Part shown: in pieces, positions 11,201 through 14,153 of the stretch | Layout of the letters: every line of letters starts with the position of its first letter | How positions within the stretch are numbered: the stretch's first letter is position 1 | Translations under genes and position numbers: made by a program | Assembly (NCBI GenBank): GCA_016204595.1 | Contig: JACQKJ010000025.1 | Location: 1 to 15,171 of the forward strand | Source: Candidatus Komeilibacteria bacterium | GTDB lineage: Bacteria; Patescibacteriota; Patescibacteriia; UBA1558; 2-01-FULL-52-15 | Length of the DNA: 15,171 nt | Direction: 5' to 3' | The notes under the pieces: generated by a model | Database searches by the model: none | The model's input: only the letters and a program-made list of their open reading frames with translations | Told to the model about the DNA's origin: nothing

Positions 11201-11872
11201 GCCTGCATACGTATTCGTAGCACCCGGAAAATCGCATTGCCCTTCTGGGGCAACACACTGGCCTCCTGACCCACCAGGGCCCGTGATCGTGCTCGAAAAG
11301 CCTATCTGATCGCCCTGCCTCAGCCTGTAATTGACGCCAACAGTGCCTGCTAAGCGCTGCCAGTTGTCCTGGATCTCTCGGATATTACAATTCTGGAGCT
11401 TCTGCGGATTGTCTTCATCCAAGAGCTGCAGGCTGATATTCAATTTGAGCTGTGCGCTCGGATTGCAAATGTTGAGGCCAAGCTCATTAAGGAGTGTTGT
11501 TTCTGACAAATCCTGAAGAAAGTCGCCTATGGCCGCTTCACCGCTCTTTCGTATGATAGCGCCGAAACTTTCACGGCGCTGTAGTGACGTTTTTCCCCTG
11601 CCGCCTGTCGCAATATACTCTGCAGTTTGTTGGGCAAGTTTATTAACAAACTTCTCGGCAGCTTTCTCAAGCGCCTTCGATGATGCACGAAACCATGATT
11701 TCTCTCTAAGCTTTTCGATGTATTCCTTGATTTTCTGGATAAACGCAGGAGTATCACGAACCTCCGCCTGGGCATACACACGAGAAACGGGGGTAAAAAT
11801 TAAAACACCAGCAAGAATAGCAAAAAGGATCAGCGCGTTTATTCTCGTCTTGTGATATTTAACAGGAGACAT
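2261..11872 (-). CDS. Giant (3203 aa) secreted cysteine-rich modular surface protein
   Basis: The N-terminus (1-36) is a signal peptide: basic start, hydrophobic core 12-26, A-Q-A cleavage site at 34-36. Residues 37-200 are mostly helical. Then come a Cys-rich cluster (206-297), a helical stretch (about 340-500), and a long array in which C-x6-C-x2-[F/Y/L] motifs separate beta-rich modules (700-1600). Three carbohydrate-binding-like jelly rolls are suggested: 789-957 (starts NLIPNGDFD, ends YYMDGVKLEF), 1218-1355 (ends IYLDNILL) and 1608-1935 (ends YYYLDDAQI, with a Cys-rich insertion near 1705-1781). The C-terminus (about 3035-3170) is PKD-like: INWGDG, Y-L-H-V-Y, then VMVQDNWGWC. Hand counting gives about 148 cysteines, spread from residue 136 to 3180. 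There is no C-terminal membrane helix or LPXTG signal. No catalytic motif is recognised. The gene starts 6 nt after the upstream stop and ends 1 nt before the VirB6-like gene. Export and disulfide-rich architecture are well supported; an adhesion or host-contact role is inferred. Confidence 0.9.
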   Translation of the reverse strand: MSPVKYHKTRINALILFAILAGVLIFTPVSRVYAQAEVRDTPAFIQKIKEYIEKLREKSWFRASSKALEKAAEKFVNKLAQQTAEYIATGGRGKTSLQRRESFGAIIRKSGEAAIGDFLQDLSETTLLNELGLNICNPSAQLKLNISLQLLDEDNPQKLQNCNIREIQDNWQRLAGTVGVNYRLRQGDQIGFSSTITGPGGSGGQCVAPEGQCDFPGATNTYAGVCTEGSPVSGTSFSSQTFCTNDGDCIAIFGGKCTPYAVPCSSDAQCAVGGTTCKLAKGGGCGDDFDCPTGYKCIGGRGQSSGVPYFDLTKNFSSSEKLGFFGDLFSPQQSDLGGVLAVGSAARRAQELRQKYAELNAATCKGYKDVEYKTLGNDADYVQRTCDEIERLDQQSGDKSHTAKDTTLPAFSLGENSFWLNAATIFGRSLIAGLVKKYVRSGSFSLSQIGQGTDLDQVRQNIVQQLRTGNTSPLSFLNTQQVSNTLAESRGPALDTINKFEYISEFTICPDDRNNVGSENCTIDDNFASAINEKLTLSEAVADGTINADVPLISNLNVSVNSDPFCIRSGLCHSNIQRLRKYRVVPIGWEIAASLSPIEDPITLREAMNCYENNGLCKLDPQSNIYYHLIDPNWVLKAPETQCNAFSYGPKLIDIDVSERQQYCSDGVSCLAEDDSGNCIGGFGYCTKEKSVWRFAGTQCPQQYAGCAAYTKTVDQQSAAYLGNTVDLCDASQNGCRWFSKSQDNVGSVDSPVFAWNPNDRLYLNRQVQSCEADQVGCSQFLSLGTPGVNLIPNGDFDYFNANTATDFADPAWLDDSLTDSFDGWQGSPDTVFTTRDNAYYGSIGLKVHIPAGITGNRISTNAITGILADKTFTISWLGKSDADCTTDVSIASPATPAQSTTVSLTPQWKRYELTAKFDVNNLDTSLLLSFDTRCQLTSGVGVSDYYMDGVKLEFNNVASGFTTYGENGDVYGKSQFQCTKDDVGCDRFKPISGGASVPGRIDSDDQCPAECVGYQNYLELSSYFDALESAPAPAPAPLSENFIAATATQCPAAQVNCEEFTNLEEVAQGGEGKYYFNYVRQCVEDALGVTYYTLEGSDTAGYQVRTWRLLESNLASNQPCTNVDIGGKTCIDTAINTAATTCSAADLQSNLNCREFFDIAGDPHYVLQDRVIAASNDCQTYRRTTTGANFFVLKSESRTCQAQFNGCREYRGNQSGNVRTLFFDSFESGSIAPWDSNLSSISSQAVTTGGHSIANITPLGATSAQMKRSGQSLQVEANRELYMEFWMKNEVSATLTITPATGQSPLTLTVPVASDWQRYRVGPWYVASAFSAQPEINLGGPTPKIYLDNILLQQSISNSFLIKNSWKTPSSCDAPVPGAMLGCQTYIDSAGTSYNLRSFSKLCSEDVIGCRAFIDTKNSSDPFQRTYNENDPSEVTVPADSIFYFVYNQQNLCFESSKGCRALGSPQVNLDLPAAHPKYISGYTVETLINDPDTYDQTLCTDDGLFCEEYSTTQGSLVYFKQPLKRTCSYKENVNIAGQLFTGWFQTASLQAGATPIGCSDDGVLPFDSSDFKLYSNLSFEYNGWVGQCQDQYDRCTEFKDPLDTQGDNALKSANFSRPTDWSAFGQYGNSLVDAPGNGGPTDLFEVNSSLQYGSTRVDPKGTAVLSQTFTALDSTDVFSYSVDVNLRKMPDDPDPKIQANLTCYWESPLDEDYCTNGSTYDYSSPCSQGSATACPANYSCDQNSTLSLSYCNDTGNNTRTGIPCYTNTDCTNLDPGYTCEVFGQNQSDPNRDQKVLYIASAQTNKLNSWQTLQRSVDIGFDGNKKQLIKCDFELLQSRSVFNPARIRPGGGQCGSAPTFSGDELLPQCRDTYCVDPATGKADPAGAQTCVTDAACVTAPYTSCGGVSEVWWQNPSFKRAKGYYYLDDAQIDTVSCSGQVGKRDGCLLFLDVNNRSSKLFDTYATYQQSTNNNGSLVSPVVCDPSNTSCQNDSNRIIKVTRDRQCQEWLSCRSTTEVFDPSTGSYRQLCDQVGVCDQYTTGTQTLNCAHWVIPSTQRLEYGVYTNRSLAQNPVEYSGFSTYNNFDIGSLELVDVSTNGTNGPDAKNQDYRLVKVIDICDSTNSYEDPCGPVDPLDPSDKLGRCFAPNKCVVGIDGSHFSRTSDYVIKQTTRAWAEKDAPFPYSVIQTDTGDTKQVKFGFQKANICDSRYASCETRYYKFRYGSTSSITRYYSTDVNFQSVAIPSCLCQGGQQDGKECLSEDTEGALGCTQNLSIRCNLDSDCGKAKTNNKCVVTGDGTLSAEERCPDNGSPVYLKRAESFINLPGFCIEPDNRANINGSQDERACLTWLPIDNSPVGYDFYNQTREAGYTYKIPAYYCLEVGLYEKRTRYFIGEKCSDRCNKDDQKVDKDYKVEKQGRFGNYCHGFHLKTNCWAVPKGGSGLYPYDGDTVYNEQRPDGACIVLAQAVNERGDNAARTNLFWSDYNNGAGYKLGDRPFVTNPLTPAPPALKYKIGQDDTPFGSAVLTGLGFITDRLFIRNTKESPRVGSPLGCSDDAKKCAWFDQNSRTQFAVKGWTNPPFTGNEFYDIGLRRLKEIYAKIFNLYGWREGESCDYFVCGRTDDPFPGLTTGGYFGGQICDQLEPNACNASSDPTNPLATRCEPISNTCVNSFFTSKDPASSVYGICAACPVGFHTESRPEKRCESDPTALPFSDPAICDAYDFDPGSPIKTCADLGYACQQDPATTSASFRCYSGNFEGNDCKIPSDSAGAPLAAYVTCQYDAQTALSTCRYLGIDTGVECQSTADCTANDDGIEDNFIGELSAANKKSYCADSVKEGPHDFGTGSFCVGQPFTAGSTDPANNFDYNFDYNPVPCEAGATITNDLGEVISGPDICGSSTNAGFNGSCLPANEVRYKAVPPATEGAQFCVLEPTGYLPLCIKTATNPCTSVPYDRVIDTLAVPPPPGVLPLDETPKEDPAYSPYIIPAVCDSTGSNCKQIKKTGEFLVPGDNGFSVNNETGSASYLEGFQNFLVSLKFYMGADKNHLPIRYIDINWGDGLRQSRLGYYKNHMEQCIDPKVSATLGPRTGKQAPLEYAASPQACHESYRNYLHVYRYDIQYACGRCSISNAIECGRNEDCPGAESCQNQASSNASCYRPWVMVQDNWGWCTNNVYGEVGLGCNVPGNAGYVKFPGLIKVYKDPKP
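2363..2770 (-). other. PKD-like C-terminal module of the giant protein
   Basis: Residues about 3035-3170. The strand IRYIDINWGDG carries the W-G-D-G turn typical of PKD (polycystic kidney disease) beta-sandwich domains. YLHVYRYDIQY matches the later H-x-Y position, and RPWVMVQDNWGWC resembles the final PKD strand with its D-N-x-G turn. A Cys-rich insertion (3121-3154) lies between the last two. This is degenerate, so the assignment is moderate. Confidence 0.5.
3261..3284 (-). repeat. 12-bp perfect tandem duplication in the giant gene
   Basis: The plus-strand unit TTGTAATCAAAG occurs twice head to tail. It encodes a duplicated N-F-D-Y tetrapeptide (around residues 2863-2870). It keeps the reading frame and looks like a replication-slippage event that could vary between strains. 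Confidence 0.85.
6068..7051 (-). other. Jelly-roll-like module 3, interrupted by a Cys-rich insertion
   Basis: Residues 1608-1935. It begins with a DNALKSANFSRPTDWSAFG strand, has FSYSVDVNLRK and NSWQTLQRSVDIGF strands, and appears to end at GYYYLDDAQIDTV. Residues about 1705-1781 and 1855-1905 are Cys-rich insertions containing C-x5-C motifs. The domain is less clear than modules 1 and 2 because of these insertions. Confidence 0.45.
7808..8221 (-). other. Jelly-roll/carbohydrate-binding-like module 2 of the giant protein
   Basis: Residues 1218-1355. It begins with a FFDSFESGSIAPW strand, has the middle strands ELYMEFWMKN and SDWQRYRVGPW, and closes with KIYLDNILLQQ. This repeats the order seen in module 1. 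It contains no cysteine, in sharp contrast with the sequence on both sides, which supports an independently folded domain. Confidence 0.6.
9002..9508 (-). other. Jelly-roll/carbohydrate-binding-like module 1 of the giant protein
   Basis: Residues 789-957. The segment opens with NLIPNGDFD, continues with a central pair of beta-rich stretches including SLTPQWKRYELTAKF, and closes with DYYMDGVKLEF. This opening, the W-x-R-Y-x-L strand and the Y-x-D-x-V-x-L closing strand are hallmarks of CBM4/9-like galactose-binding-fold domains. Only two cysteines (885 and 935) lie inside, unlike the flanking Cys-rich regions. Ligand binding is not demonstrated; the fold could serve purely as a structural spacer. 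Confidence 0.6.
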
Positions 11873-11878
11873 GAAATA

Positions 11879-12580
11879 TTATTTGAGAGTCCGTAAGATG
11901 TCTTCAACATCCTGATTGCTCATGCTATTCACCTCTTCCTCCGGCACTCCAAGACTGATGAGCAGATGGCGCACTTGTTCAAGATCAGGTTCGCCAGGCT
12001 CAACCGGAGTTGAGGTCGCTGTACCCTGATCCTGCAGCTTCAAACTCTCTTCCAAAATAATGAGAAGGGTTTCATCATCGAGCGCATCCAGTTTTTGCTT
12101 GTCAAATCCCTGATCCAGCAAAATCTGCCTGAATTCCTGCATGGTCTTGTCTTTGAGCGTTATGTCCGAACCGGAAAACTGGGGGAACAGATCGGAAATT
12201 TTGGTGTCCGGCGTTACCAAACGAATGCCCTGGCAATCCTGCCCCTTCGCGCAGTTCGGATCGCTCCCGGCCTTCACCTCCGCGTCATCGGATAGACCGT
12301 CCGAATCGCTGTCGGCAAGATACGGGCTGGTTCCATAGAGATTGATCTCGTCGTAATCATTCAAGGTGTCCCCGTCCGTGTCACTGGTGCGCTGACCTGC
12401 CTGCTGCTGTTCCTGCGTCTGCGGGATAAGCGCCAGCAGCTGATCCGGCGTAATGCTATTCAGATTAAAGGGCGTGCGGATGCTTTGCATAATGCCGTAT
12501 CCGCCGTATCCCAAAACTATGATGCCTGCTATCGCGATGATGGTGGCAAATGTTTTTGTTTTAGTTTCTAAGGTTTGCAT
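11879..12580 (-). CDS. Single-pass membrane protein with thrombospondin-type-3-like calcium-binding loops
   Basis: With the ATG at 12580 the product has 233 residues. A short N-terminal segment is followed by one hydrophobic helix (about 11-31). The rest is probably outside the membrane. Two Asp-rich loops, DTDGDTLNDYDE (67-78) and DSDSDGLSDDAE (90-101), match the thrombospondin type 3 / EF-hand-like calcium-binding pattern, followed by G-S-D-P. Cys110 and Cys116 may form a disulfide. The C-terminal half holds two similar helical segments (149-176 and 202-229). The frame extends upstream to an ATG at 12661 (260 aa). The inner start is preferred because it has AGGA seven bases upstream and places the helix near the N-terminus. 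It is the first gene of the operon, 6 nt before the giant gene. Calcium binding is a family-based prediction; a role in anchoring or assembling the giant protein is inferred. Confidence 0.85.
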   Translation of the reverse strand: MQTLETKTKTFATIIAIAGIIVLGYGGYGIMQSIRTPFNLNSITPDQLLALIPQTQEQQQAGQRTSDTDGDTLNDYDEINLYGTSPYLADSDSDGLSDDAEVKAGSDPNCAKGQDCQGIRLVTPDTKISDLFPQFSGSDITLKDKTMQEFRQILLDQGFDKQKLDALDDETLLIILEESLKLQDQGTATSTPVEPGEPDLEQVRHLLISLGVPEEEVNSMSNQDVEDILRTLK

Positions 12581-12587
12581 ACCTGTT

Positions 12588-12591
12588 TCCT
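12588..12591 (-). promoter_or_regulatory. Ribosome binding site deciding the start of the calcium-loop membrane protein
   Basis: On the minus strand ACAGGAAACAGGT precedes the ATG at 12580. AGGA is separated from the ATG by 7 nt, a near-ideal distance. The upstream ATG at 12661 has only AGG three bases away, so the inner start is favoured. Confidence 0.6.
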
Positions 12592-12662
12592 GTTCGCGAA
12601 GCCCCTCCCATGATGACTCTCTCACTGCTCTACTCGTGCTGACATTAAGAGTCCCTACCATT

Positions 12663-12680
12663 AGCCTTTTTTCTAAGGCT
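12663..12680 (-). promoter_or_regulatory. Leader inverted repeat near the predicted 5' end of the large operon mRNA
   Basis: On the minus strand AGCCTTAGAAAAAAGGCT forms a perfect 6-bp stem (AGCCTT/AAGGCT) with a 6-nt loop. It lies just after the predicted transcription start (about 12686). No U-run follows, so it is not an intrinsic terminator. It could be a 5'-protecting hairpin for a long mRNA, or chance. Confidence 0.35.
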
Positions 12681-12692
12681 CGATATTGAAAT

Positions 12693-12722
12693 ATTATAGC
12701 ATATTCGAGACTGCACAGCCAA
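12693..12722 (-). promoter_or_regulatory. Predicted sigma-70-type promoter of the giant-protein/VirB6-like operon
   Basis: On the minus strand a perfect -10 TATAAT (12698-12693) is preceded by TGC, giving an extended -10. A -35-like TTGGCT lies at 12722-12717 with an 18-nt spacer. Transcription would start near 12686. No other convincing promoter is seen between here and the left edge, in keeping with a single long transcript. Confidence 0.65.
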
Positions 12723-12725
12723 TGT

Positions 12726-12753
12726 TTGACAGATTGATCCGTTGGTATATGAT
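12726..12753 (+). promoter_or_regulatory. Predicted promoter of the toxin-antitoxin operon
   Basis: A perfect -35 TTGACA (12726-12731) and a -10 TATGAT (12748-12753) are separated by 16 nt. The predicted start (about 12760) leaves a leader of about 22 nt before the antitoxin ATG. Its -35 lies 3 bp from the -35-like box of the opposing operon promoter. Confidence 0.65.
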
Positions 12754-12769
12754 AAGCTTATCTTAAGAT
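12751..12769 (+). promoter_or_regulatory. Overlapping palindromes, likely autoregulatory operator of the toxin-antitoxin operon
   Basis: GATAAGCTTATC (12751-12762) is a perfect 12-bp palindrome overlapping the end of the -10 box. ATCTTAAGAT (12760-12769) is a perfect 10-bp palindrome overlapping the first by 3 bp. Phd/YefM antitoxins are known to bind palindromes at their own promoters and repress them, with the toxin as co-repressor. The position over the -10 and start site fits this. The assignment is by position and symmetry only. Confidence 0.5.
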
Positions 12770-12781
12770 TAACATACAGAT

Positions 12782-13027
12782 ATGGCAGAAAAAATTGTAG
12801 GGTTGAAGGCCTTGCGAGAACATACTGATACCTATATTGCGCAAGTCCAAAAAGGCGCAACATTTTTGGTTATGCGAAAATCGAAACCGGTGTTCAGGCT
12901 CATTCCTGTTGATGGGGATGTTTGGGAGACTGTTGTTGACTTCAGCAGCATCAATCCCCAAGGAGTTCCGCTTGATATTGTTAAGAAGGCGATAACAGGG
13001 CTCCTCACGAAGGAGCGCCATGGATAA
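12782..13027 (+). CDS. Type II antitoxin, Phd/YefM family
   Basis: The product has 81 residues. The N-terminal half has the Phd/YefM pattern: IVGLKALREHTDTYIAQVQ (5-23), then K-G-A-T-F-L-V-M-R-K-S-K-P-V-F-R-L (24-40), the usual beta strand and K-P turn of the DNA-binding dimer. The C-terminal part (about 45-81) is expected to wrap around and neutralise the toxin. It probably represses its own promoter through the palindromes upstream. No strong Shine-Dalgarno precedes the ATG. It overlaps the toxin gene by 8 nt (ATGGATAA), the standard antitoxin-first arrangement. The family is confident from sequence pattern; exact specificity is not known. Confidence 0.85.
   Translation: MAEKIVGLKALREHTDTYIAQVQKGATFLVMRKSKPVFRLIPVDGDVWETVVDFSSINPQGVPLDIVKKAITGLLTKERHG
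13000..13016 (+). promoter_or_regulatory. Hairpin enclosing the toxin gene's Shine-Dalgarno sequence
   Basis: GCTCCT-CACGA-AGGAGC forms a perfect 6-bp GC-rich stem with a 5-nt loop at the end of the antitoxin gene. The strong Shine-Dalgarno AAGGAG (13010-13015), 4 nt before the toxin ATG at 13020, is almost wholly inside the stem. The toxin would be translated well only when a ribosome finishing the antitoxin opens the hairpin, which would couple the two and keep antitoxin in excess. The structure is read from sequence; the coupling is inferred. Confidence 0.6.
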
Positions 13028-13259
13028 GATACGCAAGTTTTTGAGGAGATTGCCAAAAAAGGAACTGCAACGGGTAGTAGTTATCATCAATAAACTTGAG
13101 CGCAAGAATATAGAGGGACTTGATATAAAGAAACTCGCCGGGCAGGGAGACATTTTTCGCGTACGCTCCGGGAACATCAGAATATTATTCCTGCGTACCG
13201 CAAAAGGATATCGGATTGTCTCAATTGAGCGGCGAAGCGATACAACGTACGACCTCTAA
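13020..13259 (+). CDS. Type II toxin, RelE/ParE family
   Basis: The product has 79 residues, short but within the RelE/ParE range. A basic helical N-terminus (1-30, many Lys/Arg) is followed by the typical strand set: L-A-G-Q-G-D-I-F-R-V-R (39-49), SGNIRILFL (50-58) and YRIVSIERRSDTTYDL (64-79). The R-x-R-x-G-x-x-R-I-L-F pattern and the final I-x-R-R-x-D-x-x-Y match RelE-superfamily toxins, which mostly cut mRNA at the ribosome (RelE) or act on gyrase (ParE); the sequence does not decide between these. It follows and overlaps the antitoxin and has a good Shine-Dalgarno held in a hairpin. It converges with rsmA 57 bp away. Confidence 0.82.
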   Translation: MDKIRKFLRRLPKKELQRVVVIINKLERKNIEGLDIKKLAGQGDIFRVRSGNIRILFLRTAKGYRIVSIERRSDTTYDL

Positions 13260-13316
13260 AATATAGCGCAAGTTCTCCCTCGGCAAGCCGGACAAGATGC
13301 GAAGAAATACATCAAT

Positions 13317-14153
13317 TCACGGTAACGCGCGGGCAAGCGACCTCCAATCGTCAGGCGAAAGGCCTTGAGCGCGCGAATCAACGGGGATTGTGCAATGCTC
13401 GAGCACAGAGGCGATCTCTGACTTTTCACCCGCGAGGCCCGCTGCCAGATTATTCACCAATTTTTTTCGCTTTGCGCTAAAACCAAGGGCGATCAATTGC
13501 CAAACGCGCTTCTCCGATTCAGGATACTGCCATGGCCTGATGCCTCGTATCCGCAAAATAGCGGAGTCAACCTCCGGGGCCGGATAAAATGCGCTCCGCG
13601 GAACCGTTTGCAGCAACTCCGGGGTGCCATAGAACTGCACGCTCAAGGATAATTTGGAATGGTCTCCGGGTTTCGCCACGATCCGCTCCCCGACTTCTTT
13701 CTGCACCAGCAAAACGATACGCTCTGGGATCATCGGATACGCGATCAAGCGTGAAATGATCCGGGACGTAATATGGTAGGGAATGTTCGCGACCACCTTG
13801 TAAGATCGCCCGATACCGAGATCCAGTTCGCGGGCAATCTCCTCGAAATGCACTGCGATGATATCACGATAGAGCACACGCAAGTTCGTGTTGACGGAAC
13901 GCAGCGATTCGAGCAGCTTCGTAAAACGCGTGTCCTGTTCTACGGCAAGGACCGTGTGGCAGCGTGCGACGAGTTCAGCCGTAAGCGTGCCGATGCCGGC
14001 TCCGATCTCGAGGACGCGGTCGGCGGGAGCAAGGTCTGACGCGGCAATGACGGCATTGAGCGCCGTGTCCGATATGAGAAAATTCTGGCTGACCATCGGA
14101 TCGGGCTTGATACCGAACTTCTTCAGCAAAAAAAGAACTGATTCGCGAGACAT
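13317..14153 (-). CDS. rsmA: 16S rRNA (adenine(1518)-N6/adenine(1519)-N6)-dimethyltransferase RsmA/KsgA
   Basis: The 278-residue product has the normal length of KsgA, which uses S-adenosylmethionine to dimethylate two adjacent adenines at the 3' end of 16S rRNA in late small-subunit assembly. Visible motifs are SQNFLIS (22-28), the SAM-binding VLEIGAGIGTLT (47-58), the acidic VEQD (71-74), the catalytic NIPYHITS (123-130, equivalent to NLPYNIS), and FYPAPEVDSAIL (189-200). The C-terminal domain carries FSAKRKKLVNNL (225-236), also typical. The usual L-G-Q-N/H-F opening motif reads V-S-Q-N-F here. The ATG overlaps the TGA of the upstream transporter gene by 1 nt; no clear Shine-Dalgarno is seen, so coupling is likely. 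Confidence 0.95.
   Translation of the reverse strand: MSRESVLFLLKKFGIKPDPMVSQNFLISDTALNAVIAASDLAPADRVLEIGAGIGTLTAELVARCHTVLAVEQDTRFTKLLESLRSVNTNLRVLYRDIIAVHFEEIARELDLGIGRSYKVVANIPYHITSRIISRLIAYPMIPERIVLLVQKEVGERIVAKPGDHSKLSLSVQFYGTPELLQTVPRSAFYPAPEVDSAILRIRGIRPWQYPESEKRVWQLIALGFSAKRKKLVNNLAAGLAGEKSEIASVLEHCTIPVDSRAQGLSPDDWRSLARALP

Noticed and set aside
12663..12680. Intrinsic terminator upstream of the operon
   Set aside because: The stem is only 6 bp and AT-rich in part, and the following bases are not a U-run on either strand.
13260..13316. Terminator between the converging toxin gene and rsmA
   Set aside because: CGGCAAGCCG is symmetric but has a 2-nt loop, so only three pairs could form, and no T-run follows on either strand.
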